This document shows, one piece after another, positions 25,097 to 40,000 of a DNA stretch of 64,000 nucleotides. Within the stretch, counting starts at the first letter, position 1. Each line of letters begins with the position of its first letter. A model generated the notes under the pieces. It saw nothing but the letters and a program-made list of their open reading frames with translations. It ran no database searches and was not told where the DNA came from. Source of the DNA: Anarhynchus alexandrinus (taxonomy: Eukaryota > Chordata > Aves > Charadriiformes > Charadriidae); contig VUYV01000148.1 in NCBI GenBank assembly GCA_008711295.1, positions 1,841,196 through 1,905,195 on the forward strand. Reading direction: 5' to 3'. The translations under genes and the position numbers were made by a program.

Positions 25097-28000
25097 CTGC
25101 AGACAGAGAGAGAGTCTGTAGAGCGCAGGCTATGCCCCGGGGTGCAGGGCGGTCAGTCGGCACAGCTCACTCAGGGTCACAGCTCCTGGGGAAGGGGGAC
25201 CCCCCTGGGGGGCTGCCTCCCATCCAGGAGCCGTGGGGAATGAAGGTGCAGGCTGCGACGGAGGCAGCTGAAGCCTTCCTTAGAGAGGGTAGTGAGGAAT
25301 TGCTCTGTGACCGACAGGCAGCATTCCTTTGGCAGGAAAACACGGCCTTTATGAGTCATTTCTGACCAACCATTTTTTTCTACTGACTTCTACCAATCTG
25401 GGAGGGGTGCCAAGAGGCCAGCAGCTCACTTGGACCAGGAGCAGCCCATGGGACTCCCGAGAAACCCAGGCTGCAGCAAACGGCACACACTGGTGCCACA
25501 TTGCGGATGTGGCAATTCCAGTGCACTGAACACTGGCCAGAGCGTGCTTCCTCCAGCAGAACGGTGCAGGATCAGATCCCATGGCACCAAGCCCCAGCCC
25601 CCCAGGCTACACGCTCCCTGGCACTGCGATTGAGCCCCTAAAACTTCATCACTTAGAGGCCCACAGGACAGGGACTCGCAGACTAACGACTGGCCCTCGT
25701 CTAGCTGCTGGAAACGTCAAAGCTGGAGCTGGTCCCTGCAGCACACAGCGCTGCTGTCGCTCATCAGGACACAGCAGCCAGCGGCTCCAGTGCACCGGCC
25801 GGGGACGGGGTGCGCTTTCAACACCGCTCACAAGCGCCCACGGAAATCTGACACTCTTCCTACTCTTCATCTGGCATCACTACGGGAATTAGCTGAGGTT
25901 ACTTATCAGAGCTGTTGGATCCTCAGCAACCACCCAGCTGAAGTGGGGTCAAAAACTGAACGGATTGCAATGAAGAGCACAGTCAGTTCACAAAAATGTC
26001 TGAGACGTGGTTGCCCACAACTGCCCTCCCAAGGAAAGCCCTCACCTGGTGTCCCATGAAGACAACTTTATAACCAAGAATCTGCCAAAAACCTTGGAAA
26101 CTATTGGGGGCAGGGTGGGGGGTTGCAGGAGAAGGTTCTCCTGTTCCATTGCCTCTTCTGCTGAGCTTGCTGTGTTACTTCTTGCTCCTACACTAGAAAA
26201 AGCCACAGCCAGACCCAGCAAGAACGAGTATCTGTCTCAGAGCAAGTGCCCACTCCAGTTATCAGTGACATTGTACTACTGTGCCCACACGGGAGCGAGG
26301 GAGCCAAAATCCGTGGGGGGGTGAGGCATCAGGAGCCAGGGCAGGCAACCTCTGGGGCCTCCATAGCAATTTCCTCTATCTTCCCCCAAGAGATTCAGAT
26401 CTTGTGATATCAGCACGCTGCAGGCTGGATTAGCAAGCCACTTCTGGTAACCCACATGGGCAATTCTGCTGGGCTTCCCCAACAGACTTTCAGGACAGTA
26501 ACAGGCTCTATTTTTAAAGACAGAAATGGCTTTTTTCTTAACCATATTTCACGGATGCCTTTCAACAACCGGTTCTGCCGAGCAGCAGGGGCACCCTCTC
26601 CCCGGGCACTGTTTGCTGGAGCAGTTCAAAATCGCTCTTACCTTCCCACAAACATGGGTTGTAACAAACAGGCCCCTTGTACTTTGCAGCTGGGCAGAAC
26701 GGAGCAGCTCCGCCGGTACAAAAGCACTGCTCCCCCTGGAAGAGGCAACTTCCCTGGATTTGGGGCACAGCCAGGGAATTAGAGCAAACTGATTGCTTCT
26801 AAAGACTTCCTAATTTTGAGAAGTCTCAGACCACATCCAGCATATCCAGCAACATCCTCCTCGGGCAGACAGGACACTGGGGATGGAGGAGCCCTTTGCA
26901 GGATGGGTTGTTAGTGAAGAGATGAAGATTATTGCCATGGAATAACAACAAGAAGGAGCGAGGGCTCCCTCAGCCCCGCCAGCTGTGCTTTGATACCGCA
27001 GCACATCTGGAACGGCATGCAGTAACCCCACTGAGCTCAGAACCAGCAGGTCAGGAGCAAAGCGGAAGCTTTTAATAAATTGCTTACCTGTGGTTTTAGG
27101 AGCAAAAGAGTCCAATTAGGGTAACATCATCTTTTCCATACTTTTTACAGATAAATCACTGAAGATCCTGCCCAAAGAGGCCCCAACTATTCCTCACCTT
27201 TTACCTATTTTAAGCGCGGAAGCTGTTTAGCAGGGCTGGACGATTTTCTCTTCCTGTGTCATGGTATTACTTTCTAGTTCCCTTCTAAGTACTTCAGGGG
27301 ATATTCTACCACTAAACATACTTGGGTTTTCTAAATGACTGTCCTGGGAAGCAACCGCCTCAAACGCTGCATCCTAATTTCACAAAGGTCTCAGGAGCCA
27401 AATGTGCAAGCAATCTCTGCAGCATCCCCATTAATCCCCCTGCTGGCATGCGTTCAACCGGAGCTCGGCCGTGAGCACGGCCCCATAGAGCCGAGGACCA
27501 GCAGCTCCCCGGATGCTCTGCCCTCCGGCACAGACACGCTGCAGTTACCAAACCTTTCGTGGGCTCTCGCAGCTTTCCTCCTCTTTTCTGCGGGCAGGAG
27601 GACATCCAGTTCTGCCTCCCCACTGCAGACCAGCCTGCTGCCCGCAAGCGGATAATCAGTGCCTTGTGACTCAGGGAGAGATCGACAGCACTGGCAGCGG
27701 GCGGATTGCTCTCCCCCTCGCCCTCACACACTCGGATCTCCAACAAATCAGCCAGTGCAGCTCCTGCTTCGCATGACTTTGGACCCTTCAGAAAGCAAAG
27801 CACGTAGCACCCCTGACTAGTCATCCCAAAGAGCACGTTGGATGGAGCAAGTGCTGAGGCTCCAGGCTGCGTGGCAGGGTTGGTGCTGTGTCCTGCAGTG
27901 CTGTGCTTGCCCGCTCCAGAAGGGAACGGGGACAGTCCCAGACAGAGGCAGGGAACCGTACATGAGTCAAAAAAACCAACAGCAGGGACAAAGTGCCACT

Positions 28001-31000
28001 TTGCCTCCACACTACCTTTACCTAAGTGGCCTGGAAAAGGTGTCTCGACCCTATAACTTAGAGCCATTAGTTCCACAAAAGACTGAAGGAGCCAACAGGG
28101 CTCACGCGACTGCATCTGCCTGCGAGGCACTGGCAGGCTCAAGCAGAGACCACCGTTGCCAGAGACCATCTGAACCCCTGGGAGGTCTCACCACAACAGC
28201 CGCCCCATCACCTGACAGCGAGGGCCAGCCCGGACCCGGAGCGGGGAGAGGTCCATGGGAAGCCCATCGGCTCTGAGGCAGAGCTCTGCTCTCTGGGTCA
28301 GAAGGATGTCCCCCAGGCTGGGATCTCAGCCCAGGCCTGAATCAGGCTTGCTTTGCTTCAAGGGTAACTGTTCAATTACTTGAAACCAGTTTCTGACAGA
28401 CATTGCCAAGGGCATTTTGTATAAACCCGTTCCCACAGCCTGCGCAGCTCTCAGCTATGAGGTTTTCACCGAAATGGCAGCAAGGAGACGAAGGGCAAGG
28501 CTTGCCTTGACACGCTCTGGACGATAGCTTTCAGCCACTGCATGGTTCTGCCTCGATGGCTTTGTGCTCCTCGCAGGCAGCAGCCACTGAGAGCCCCCCA
28601 GAGCCACCTCTCTGCTGGGGGTGGCTGAGGCAGGGGGGAATGGGAAAGCGGGGGAGAAAAAACAGAAATTAAGGGGGACAGAACACGGTTAGGTGGTGGG
28701 AGATAGAGAAAACAGCCATTAGTCCCTTCTGTGTGAGTATCAGCCGGTTGAGCTCAGCCTCTGCCAGAGGGTCCCGGTGCACAGGCAGGACCGGGCCTTG
28801 AGGTGGGGGAAGAAAAAGCCCAAACAATAACCAGTGTGGATTGGAGGGCGGGTAAGGAGAATAAGAACCAGGAGGCTAGGCCTGCAAGAATTCACACCCT
28901 GTGCCCTCAGCTCCAAACACAGCTTAGTTGCTAACAATATTAAATTCCAAAAAGACTTGTAATGTAGGAAAATAAAATAAACATCCTGCACACTTACCCA
29001 ATCCTGGTAAACAGCTTCCCATGGGCATGGAGAAAACTGAGGATGAACCTTTTGTTCAGCTGCATGGGAAAAAAAAAAGAGAGAGAGGAGAAAACAATTA
29101 AACTCTCTCCGATTTCCTGTGAATTAAGAATGTCCCCAGTGACAGAAGAACCTGGCCTGGATGCTGGGGGTGGCACTGGGGATGGGAACCAAATGGACAT
29201 GCCCAAACTCTTACAAACATCATGCACACAGGCACGGGCAAGTGCCAAACAGCTGGAGACGGAGCTGGGAGAGGCGGTGGAGACACAGCACCCTCTGCCG
29301 GGTCCTGGGCTCCCTCGCAAGGCCACCAGTCCGGCGGGCACCGGCCCCGGAGTCCCAACTCGGGGCAGCTCCGGCTGCTTTCGGGGCAGCTCTTGGCCAA
29401 AGGGCTTTTCCTCCGCGCCCCGTGAGCCCAAAGCAGAGCACAGCCTAAGGGCTCATGCAAAAGGAGTCCCCCCAAAGGCAGCCTTTCCCACCGATGGAAA
29501 ATAAATAAATAAATAAACAACCAACAGAAGCAACTTGTTCAGTGCTCCACGATCGCGGCGGAGGCTGAGCAGCCTCTGGTCAACGCGGCGAGGGAGCGGG
29601 ATTGTCCTCACCAACGCTATTCTGCAGAGACATCAACGCAGCGAGTTCAGCAGCAAAGCGAGAAGCGCTGGTTGGTGTCCTGCCAGGAGCAGGTTTCAGA
29701 AGCAAGGGGGCATTGGGGTGATGCTGCACCCCTTCATTTAACTCCAGCCGTAAGCAGTGACAGGGAGGGAGCCGGTGTGCAGCTGTACCAGAAAAGCCCC
29801 GGAAAGCCTGCAGCGGCGATGCTGCTATTGAACTACCAGAGCGACATGGAGCTAAGGAGATACAGGGGGAGAGGGCTGTAACTCACAGCGTGAAGGCATC
29901 TGCCTGCCCTCCTTAGGTCCACTAACACCAAAACCTGACTTGAACAATTACTACTGCTCTAAGCCACCTCTGCTAGCTTAGCAGAGCTCCGGGCTTTCCC
30001 AGTCCTTATCTAAAGGGTTTTGAAGAAGGCTGTGGGTGGGTAAGCAGTCACTTTGCCTGGCCCTGGAGGTGGCTGTGTCACGCTAGGAGGGGACTGGCCT
30101 GGCTCTTACCTTCTCCACGGCAAGAGGCTTTCCTCTCGCACCCGTGTGCCTGCACAGCCTCAGCGCGGTGAGAAAAGCCAGGCTCCGAGCACCACGCGGC
30201 GAGATGCTGACCAGGAGCGACCCAGTCTGAGCACCACCGCTGTGCTCCCATTCGCACAAGATTTTTATATCTTGAACCCCTCTACAAAGGTCATCGGCGC
30301 CACTTCCATTTACAGTGGGCTCAGATGTGCAGACGGAGGACGAGGTTAGCGGGCAGGGCTGCGGCAATGCCCGGCCAGAGGCACGCAAGAGAGTGCAAGA
30401 CGGCCACCAGCCNNNNNNNNNNNNNNNNNNNNNNNNNNNNNNNNNNNNNNNNNNNNNNNNNNNNNNNNNNNNNNNNNNNNNNNNNNNNNNNNNNNNNNNN
30501 NNNNNNNNNNNNNNNNNNNNNNNNNNNNNNNNNNNNNNNNNNNNNNNNNNNNNNNNNNNNNNNNNNNNNNNNNNNNNNNNNNNNNNNNNNNNNNNNNNNN
30601 NNNNNNNNNNNNNNNNNNNNNNNNNNNNNNNNNNNNNNNNNNNNNNNNNNNNNNNNNNNNNNNNNNNNNNNNNNNNNNNNNNNNNNNNNNNNNNNNNNNN
30701 NNNNNNNNNNNNNNNNNNNNNNNNNNNNNNNNNNNNNNNNNNNNNNNNNNNNNNNNNNNNNNNNNNNNNNNNNNNNNNNNNNNNNNNNNNNNNNNNNNNN
30801 NNNNNNNNNNNNNNNNNNNNNNNNNNNNNNNNNNNNNNNNNNNNNNNNNNNNNNNNNNNNNNNNNNNNNNNNNNNNNNNNNNNNNNNNNNNNNNNNNNTC
30901 CCCCCCCCCCCAAGGCCCACATTCACCACAGCCCCGGGAGCGCTCACCCTGCAATCGCCGCACCACTTTACTGGCAGCGGGGGAGTACCAAAACTCCCCA

Positions 31001-34000
31001 CCTTGAATGGAAAGTGACGCCCGCGCCCAGCGGGGACATGCCCAGAGCGTTCCCACAGAGACGCCTGGCTCTGGGAGGGTTTGCCATCTTCTTGCCATCG
31101 CCCCCATCTTCTCAGAGCAAGTTCCACACTCAGCCTTTTCACTCGCAATCCCAAGGACTAACCAGTCACACTCCACAGGAACCAGTGCTGAACTGGTGCA
31201 TAGATATGTGCATATAAATATATAATAAATTTTTTTTTAAAGGAAGCAGGATACCTGCCTCTAGGAAAGGAGCATGTTTCATACCTCTCGCCAACTTAAG
31301 CACGAACCCAGCAAGCCCAGGCAGAGACCTGTGTGCCCCAGCACTGTGGCATCTCAAGCAGGCACCTTTCGCGCTTCTTTCACCACTTTTTCTCTCACAG
31401 CCTCAAGGTTTTGATGAGCTCATCACTTAACTTTGGACCTTTCATCTCCGAGTTCACGCTGAGGCCACGGGCTGCTTTGACTGGGCTTTTCTCTGAATGA
31501 CTCTTTCTCTAGTGACTCACCTGTCCCTCAGTCTCCGGGAGCCCTCCCTGCTCCTCCCGTCAAACACTGCTTCTCACGGCAAGTGGGAAACAGTGACTTC
31601 CACCCAGCGGCCCGGCTTCATGGCAAGGAGGAGGAAGTCCCATCACCTGCTGTTCTGCATTCGCACAGCGGAGAGGAACACCTCCCCAGTGTTCTACGAG
31701 CGCGCTCGCTACCCCGACGGTGCTAACACGAGACCTGCAAACTCCTTGCTTTCATCTCACTCGCTGTGCAGTCTGAGGGCCGGACCCCTCATGGGGTTTC
31801 CTGAAAATGGTCCTTGTGCCAACATCAGGATGCCAAGGGAAGACAGGACTCCCCACGCACTTACATCGCTGCCCTTTGCAGGCAGCTTTGCTCCTAGGGC
31901 TGGGGAACCAAATTTGGCTGGTCCTAGTTGGTTGCTTGAGAAGAGCCCACCAAGTAAGGCTTATACAACAACGAAACTATGTCAAAAAATGGATTTTGGC
32001 CCTTCCAGTTGAAAAGCGGGCATCACAGATATGGAAGTTATGAGCATATAGTGAAGGCATTAGTTATAAAAACAAACCAGCTGTCAAGAAGAAGAAGGGG
32101 TCCCTGCACACAGTAGTGCCTGAAGCTGAAAACAGCTGTTTCGGCTGTCATGAGTCAGCATGTGCAGACAGACTAAATCCACCTGGGAAGAGGCAACCTC
32201 ACCAGAGGAAGCAGCCCACTGCTGCTCGGGGAGCATTCACACAACTGCACCGCCAACCAAACTGGATTTGTTACCATGGAAGAAATCAACAGTGACTAAC
32301 AACTTCTCGCGGAGCGGTTAAGCGCAGAGATAGCAAACGGTCCTGGAACAGCCAGCTCAAATCACCGAGAGGCCACGCGGAGTACATCCTGACAACACAC
32401 AGAACAGAGGTGGTGAGACAGCTTCAGGAAAGGTTTGTCATGTCTTGAGCCAGAAAAGAAGAAAGCAAGACCCAACCTCAAGAGGCTGTGCACTGACCAA
32501 AAAGGGTTGAAAACGGTGTCTCCCACCCCAGCACAGGAACACTGCAAATGCCGCCGGGGTGTGCAGGAAAAGGAGTGCTACGAACTGGGAAGCAGAGCCG
32601 CCACGCTCGAACCCAGCGCGGACCCATTTGGCTCAAGGAAAGGAGCGCACAGAGCTTTGGCACCTGAGCATCAGTCCCAGCTGTGAAGGAGGCACCAAAT
32701 AAGGGAAGGATTCTGGAGCGGCGACTCCTGGGGAAAAAGTGTTTCAAGTTAAAAATTGTTACTTCAGGTTTGGAAGTAAATTTCAGGATCTGGTCTTTAT
32801 CAAGCGAGGCAAACTTTCTTCAACATCAGCAAAGCATCTGTGGAGCAGAAAGCGGTGTCAGAGTCAAAATAGGCTGCAAAAGACAAGTCCATTAATCAAG
32901 AGACCAGATGCAAAACTGCCTGTAACAAATGCACTGTCTCCACCGGAGTGGAAAGGACTGGAGCACAGCGGGACGTTCTCCTGAGTCTAGGGGTCTCCTC
33001 GGTGACAAGGGGTTGGGATACAGACCACAGAGCCACATAGCTCCGCTCCAAAACACGTACCACACTCATCCCAAATATTTTCAGGGTTTCTTGGGCAGCC
33101 AGACTTTTCCAGGCACAGCTTCCTTGCTGAGAACTGTGTGAAACAACATCCAGGCACCCAAACCATGCCATATTCTCACTCCCAGCTCAAGAGCTAGATA
33201 TACCACATTAACTATTAAGATTATTCCTCTCCTCCGCAGGCAGCTCCTTCAGGGCTTTACACCACCCAGTCCAACAGCCACAGCCCGTTACCTCCCCTGG
33301 AGACGACCTTATAAATATGAGCCTAAGCCTTTATCCCACACCATCCCAAAGCTGCAAGGCACAGCTCTGTCTGGTGTTTTCCAGGGCAGTATTTCACTGA
33401 AATAACACCGAGCACTGATACAGAGCTTCCCAAAAAGCCTGAGATGCTGCAGTGGGCTCCACTGGTAAGACACCAGGAGGAGGTTTTTACTGTTACAGGT
33501 GCAACTGCAACAAAGCGCTGGTGGGAAGTGCTTTGTGCAAGTGGCTACCTACATAAAGGAGACAAGACAAAAGGGCTATTAAGATTGTCTGGCATTTTTG
33601 CAGTATTTACAAGATACCCAACAGAGCTGCGGGCAAATTCCAGCTGGGCTAATTACCACAATCATTCCTCTTCATATACCACCTGCAACCACAAATGGAT
33701 ACTGAGCTCGCCTTGGCTGCTTCTCGCCACGTGCTCTAGCGCGGGTTTCTGTTTAGCAGTCGCAATGTCCTGCCCTGAAACGGATTAATTTCTGTAGCAT
33801 CAGAAGCAATTCCAGTGAGAATCCCGATACCTAACATCAGACACTGCACAAACGTAAAATCCAATTTGCTCTGACATGGAAGAAAGAGGGAACCCTTATA
33901 TATTGTGGCCTTGAGGCATACAAAATTCATTTCCCGGTAAAGAGACCTTGAGACGCTCCTGCAGCTTCCTGGTCTTTTGGACTGCAGCAGCCGCAGCTCC

Positions 34001-37000
34001 AGGACAAATCTCATGGCTGTAAGAGTTGCAAGTCAGTAACCCAGCAACAGAAAAAGAGGCATTTAGGAAGTCCCCCAGCAAAACCAATGAGCTTTTGATT
34101 TTTCTCTTCATCACTGCAGGGAGCAGGTGAGATGAGAAACATAAGCGAGAAAATTGTGCACTTTAGTAACGTAAAAATCAAGCAGTGGTAACTTCACTGG
34201 CTCCGAAACAACCATCTGACCTGTAAATAAATTTAACATTATTTCATAACGAATTTACTTGTAGAACTTTCAATTTAAGGAAAACAGGTCAAATAGAATA
34301 TTTATATGCATGTTATTTCCTTTTCAACCAAACTTGTAGCTAAGTTTGGTTTCTATAAATTAGTAAGATGCAACATTCTTGAAAAAAATATTACCATTAA
34401 ATAGATTAAAAAACGATTAAGTAATCTCTTAAAAAGCAGCGGTATTCAGGGACGTCACTGAACTGGATAGAAAGAGGTCGGTAGAGACTCACTAGCAATG
34501 TTTTTAATCAACGAGTCAAAAACAAATTCTGCTGTCAAACTGCCTGTGACACCAAAGGCGAACGGAGCAGTAAGTAACGATGGCTACAGCGCATTCACAC
34601 AAGGTTATTCTAATCACTTCAAAATCTGGGGTTTTCCAGCATCAAATGTCAACGTTATGCATCTGGGATCATGTAAAGTTAAGTCTCCGGGAGACCGTGC
34701 CCGAGGCAGCTTCTCCAGAAAGGCCCCGGGGACTCCAGCGGCTGAGTTCCCGACGCGATGTCCAGTAAAAAGGGTTAATGCATCCCTCAGATGTACAGGC
34801 AGAGAGCAGGCACTGGACAGCACATTTACATCTATATACGGCGCTGGCGAGGCTGACACTGAAATACTGCATCCAGTTCTAGTGCCCTGATTTTTTAAAA
34901 GGATGCTGAAAAAATTGGAAAGGGTCCAAAAACCAGCCATAAAAGTGATTCAAAGGCTAGAAATGATGTCTTGCAGTGAAAAACTTAAACAGCTCAATCT
35001 GTTTAGTGTATCAAAAAAGACTGGGAGGCGATTTGATTGCAGGGTGCGAAGTGCCTCCATGGTACTTCAGGGCTCTTTACACTCGCAGCAGAGCAAAGCA
35101 CAAGAACAAACTGGAAACGTTTACTCTGGAAATAAGGTATAAGTGTTTCAGAACCAGTGCAATTATCACTGGAATGAACTCCCCAGGAAAAGGGTGGATT
35201 CTCAAGACTGGATGTCTTTCTGGAAGTTTTGCTTTAGCCAAACACAAGTTATTTGGCTTCATACAGGAGTAGCAGGGTGAAATTTAAGGACCTGTGATAT
35301 ACAGGAGATCAGACTAGATGATCTAATGGTCCCCGCTGGCCATAAACTCTATGAATCTATGCAAACATGCCAGAGAGTCCTCAGCTGAGATATCAAGTTA
35401 ACTTTCAACACAAAACTTTTCACAAATTGGCTCTGGTGCTGCAGGTCGTTCAGGATACAAGCGCAGCTCTTCAAGGCTGCATCTGGTTAAGCACCGAAAG
35501 GGAGATGACCCAGGCAGAGCCGTTCTTTGTCCAGCAGGTAAGCAGGAGGCCACGTGCTGTGCACTGAAGCAGCCCCAGCCAGCAAAAAGCAGCTTAAACT
35601 CAAACACATACTGTTTGCCAGGAGTAAACAGCATTCCCTTCCTGCGATAGAAAACTGACACCAAGAAACGTGTGATGAGTTCTGGTCACAAGAGATCTCC
35701 TGTTGATGTAGCTCAGGGTGTTGTCAGCCTTCTTCACTACTCTGGAGTAGATTATTTGTGGGGCTAAAGCACAGAGGAGAGAGATAATATGAGAAATTAA
35801 GAAAGGTGAAGACTGAAGAGATCTAACCCTGAAAAGCTTAGGATGGAGTTAGGCCAACAGAGAAGACATTTGGACAACAGGCTGAGCAGAGACAGAGCCT
35901 TCCAGGAGGATGACAGCATTATCGCACGCAATCCTCATGCTCCCGCTCTCCCAGCCCCGCTCACCGGCAGGGATAACGGCAGCCGCTCACAGCCAGCCTG
36001 TGCCCCAGGCTCCCACAACCTGGAGGTAGTTGTCTACTCAGCTGCATTCCCGGAGTACTTCTGGAGCCTTCACTTCTACCTGAGCAGTGTAACACAGGGC
36101 ATGAAGGCATCTCCCTCTCCACTTTGAATCACACAGCAATGAAATCTGCTGGGGAGGAAAAGTAGAGCCAAGGACAGAGGAAATGACACAGATTCCAGCA
36201 GGTTCCACTCCCTGATCCTCCGGAAGGAAGTTTCTTTCCTAATACCCACCTCCACAGTGGATACGAAGCCCGTCTGGAAATGGCTCATTCAACACTGGAG
36301 AGAAACAAACATTCCCCATGGCAGAATTAAGAGGTTTGGCTCTGGAATATGAGATGCCCATCCCAAAAAGTGTACAACAGACAACAAAAAAAGTTGGTGT
36401 GGGCCAACTTCAGACAGACAAAGATCAAGGTTAGACTAACAAAAAAAAAAAAAAGCTCAAAAGAAATCACTGTCTACAGCCTTCACCCTGCTCTGGGAAA
36501 TTTCCCAACCCTGCTATTAGACATTTTACTTCCTTTACCCCTTCTGCCTATTCTGGCAGTACTCTCGTGTGAAGTGCAAACTCTCCCTTCCCCAAATCGC
36601 CCTGCAGTGCCTGGATCATCAAAACCGCTGCCACGAGAAAGGACTAATGTGCAGCAGCAGGAGGGGGTTCGGTTACACACAAATCCCTGGCTGATCAGCA
36701 CCAGCAGGAGAGGAAATGAGGAAAGAGTGACTGACAGGGAAAGGCGGTTTCTGGATGATTGTACTTGGTTTTAGAGTATGAGAAGCTTGTTGGAACTTGA
36801 AGTCTCGGCCCCCTCACCGCAGCCTCTCTGAGCACTGGGATATAGCAGAGCCCCTCACACAGGCATAAGTCATTCATGTCCTCGTAGTGCTCCCACCTCT
36901 GATCCACCACGATACTTCTACACACATTAGCACCAGATGCCTGTTACCGGAAGGAGAACATGTCGGTGTCTCTCCCATTCAAATAACACTAGTCCCTGCC

Positions 37001-40000
37001 TTGTTCTTCACAGTTAAATAAAACCACCAACATGGTCTAAAAAGAAAAGAAATGAAAAAAAAAAATATCAACACCAACTTCTGGAAACTCTTACCGATAG
37101 CTTAGCCTTCACTTTCTGGGTAGTGACAAAAGGTCAAGTTGCACTGGAAAGCAACATGTGGGTTCTACACGACATGCGTGCACAGGCTAAATCGGTAATC
37201 GGGCTCCGCGAGCTCTGCCGAGCTCCGGGAGCTTTAGCGGAGCAGCACTGAGCATCCACGGGAGACCACGAGCTCGGACAAGGCACGACCGTTTCTGGTT
37301 GGATTGCTAACGCAGGAACTGCAGCTGAGAAGGTTTTTACCGGCATTTTAGAGTAAAAAACAGAGTTTATTAAAAAAGTGCAGGGAGGGTGCACAACTGG
37401 AGGGCAAAAAAAGGCAGCGCTAAGCTGCATGGCTGAATGTCACGTCTCAAACCCAGAGAGGCTCGAAGTGTGGTTTTAGTGTTTAACCAGTTTCAACTGC
37501 AGCCTGGCACTCTTTTACTTCCTCCGCAGAGAAGTCTTCTCACTGCTAGGGGAAAGAAACCAACCTTACCACGCGAAACCAAACGGCTAGAGTAAAAATA
37601 AAGCCCCAAGGTGGTTTGGTGACCGAGGTCACATTAGGAGGCGGAGGGGTTACAGGCTGGGGAAAGCACTCAGAAATACTCACGCTGCCAACCGAGAAAG
37701 AGATTACAGAAAAGGAGGCACGGCAGAGAATTAACACGAGTCCAGCAGTAAAGAGGCTGAGAAGGCTCTTTCACACGCCACCAGCTCTCCCATGCTCAAA
37801 ACAGTTTGTAAACCGTTTCCTAAACACAAAGGAAAAAAAACCCAGACCTAGTCCTGACCTCCACGAATGAGTAACCAAACCCAACAGCTTCCTGCAAGCT
37901 TGCAGGAGTGAGGAAAGGAGACAGCCGGGGCAGGATGGAGGGAACTCCAGGTTTCGCCCTCTCAAGTCCCGCTTTGAGCACAAAAATCAAGGATGCAACA
38001 CTTCTTGCTGCTTTTTCCATGTGGGTGGTGGATAAAGGACAGAAATAAGGAGTGGCAGGCCCTAGCTGATTGCTAGTGCCTAGCGTTCCCGCCCTAGAGA
38101 GCTTCTCTGCTCGTTTTTGTGCTGCAGGGGAGGCTCAGCAGAGGCTCACGGCACTGCAAACGTGTGGATCGAACACAGCAACAAGCAGCAGGCCGGAGGG
38201 GAAGCGCTGCCTTCCCTTGACAGCAAGGGCAAACCATAACGCAACAGACCACAGACAGGATCACTCACGTCAAATACTAGAGATCACCTAACTGCAGAGC
38301 AGACAAACTTCCTGATTTAACACGAGCCGCCTTCCTGTGACAAGGTGCTGATGGCAGCCTGACCCAAGGCCTTGCTGTAAGACCTTGTGTATATCCCGCT
38401 ACCGGCTCGTGCGCTGAGAAAAAAACGAGGGGATACTCCCTCGTGTGTCCCCTCCCTTTGGGGACACACCTACGCCACCGCTCCGGTGTGGCTCAGATGT
38501 TTAACAGGCGTGAGAAATGGCTGCAGCAGAAAAGCTCGCTGGGCATCTCCAGCAGTGGTTTCCATTCCCTCCGCTCTCTGCACAGGCACATGCTGTTGGG
38601 TAAAAAAAAGAAAACTGAAAGCATACAAAAGTCAGCACAGGCTTCCAGGGCATCGCGTGCAGCCTGCAGGGTTACCCTTATGGGAAGTCATGTCCCAGCA
38701 GCAGGGAGAAGGCAGGCATGCCTGTGCTTTCACATCGCTCATCTAAACCAGGAGCACAGCCTCAGCTGCCTGGACTTATTTTCCACATTAGAGGCTCCTA
38801 AAAAAGGATCATTTTGAGCACTTTGCCCACCTGACACCATGGAGGTAGTAAACGAGGGAGCCCTGTACTTCAGCCAGCAGGGATTACTTGTGAAGAGTCT
38901 GCATGGAAGACAAAAGATCAAGCCTCATCTTCCACCGTGCTGAGAAGAACCACCCAGCCGTGCTGGCAGCGCAGAAAATTGCTCCCACCAGACTCAGGGG
39001 CAGACACTCCAGAAACAATGAGTTTCCCAAGCAGCCTCTTACCCATGCATCTGTATGGAAGAATGGCCATCACTACAGAGATACATCATTTCCAGTTTTG
39101 CCTGTCACTTATTTCTAGTCACGTGTAATGGAAAAGAGTTACAAGGTAGGAAAAGAGCTGAGCGTGAAGGGAGCTGCTCTGAGTAAACACACGTGCCTCT
39201 GTGGTACGTTTGCACAAGCAAAGTTGGGCCACGCTCACAGATGCCCAACTCACAACACAACAGCCTTTTAACAAGCCAGACGCTCTGAGGACCGCAGGGA
39301 GTGACAAAAAGACAACCCCAACTTTGAACACAGGTCACTACCACTCCCGTGTGCGACTGGCCCACGCAGAGGACAGGCTGATGGAGCAAACTGGTCAAGA
39401 AACCCCCATCAAAACTGCTACTAGACTAACATGAGGTCTTATCCCACCGCCCCTCTCCAGATGCAGAGCCCCAGAGATGGCTTCCCCAGAGGAAAAAACC
39501 GCACCGACAAACCAGCCAGGAGAAGGAGCCAGCCCAGTCACCAGAGTGGCTGCTGCCCAAGAGGAACAAACGCACAGAGCAGAAACAACAAACACCGCCA
39601 AGGAAAAAGGGATGTGAAACATGCAGGAGCTGACTAGGACAGTGACCCTTTTCGCTAAGGACACATGGTCTCTCTTTAGGCATCCCAAAAGTGCCTTCTC
39701 CAGCCTTGGAGCACAGCTGGGCTGCAGAAGTGTAAGTGGGCGCAGCATCATGGTGCACTGGTGAGGCAGGAAAAGTAAAAAATAAAACTAAGCAGGCAAG
39801 AAGAACTGAGAAAGACAGAAGGTGAGAATCCTTGGAGATGCCTCACCTCAGAAAGAAACAAATCAGAGCAAGAGGAACCTGAGGAACCTGAAGGTGCACA
39901 AGTCCNTGTGGAGATGGCCCCAACCAGGCATTGCGTGGTAAGTTCACAGTTAGCTGAATCCTGACCTAGAGGGGAAAAATGCAGGACAGCTCTCACAACC

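Noticed and set aside
30315..31217. Long open frames across 30.3-31.2 kb on both strands
   Set aside because: They are open only because unknown bases in the gap cannot form stops.
36170..36300. Possible reverse CR1 fragment (GGAAGTTTCTTTCCTAATAC)
   Set aside because: Only a short resemblance to the TTCTTCCTAATAT part of CR1 without the neighbouring blocks.
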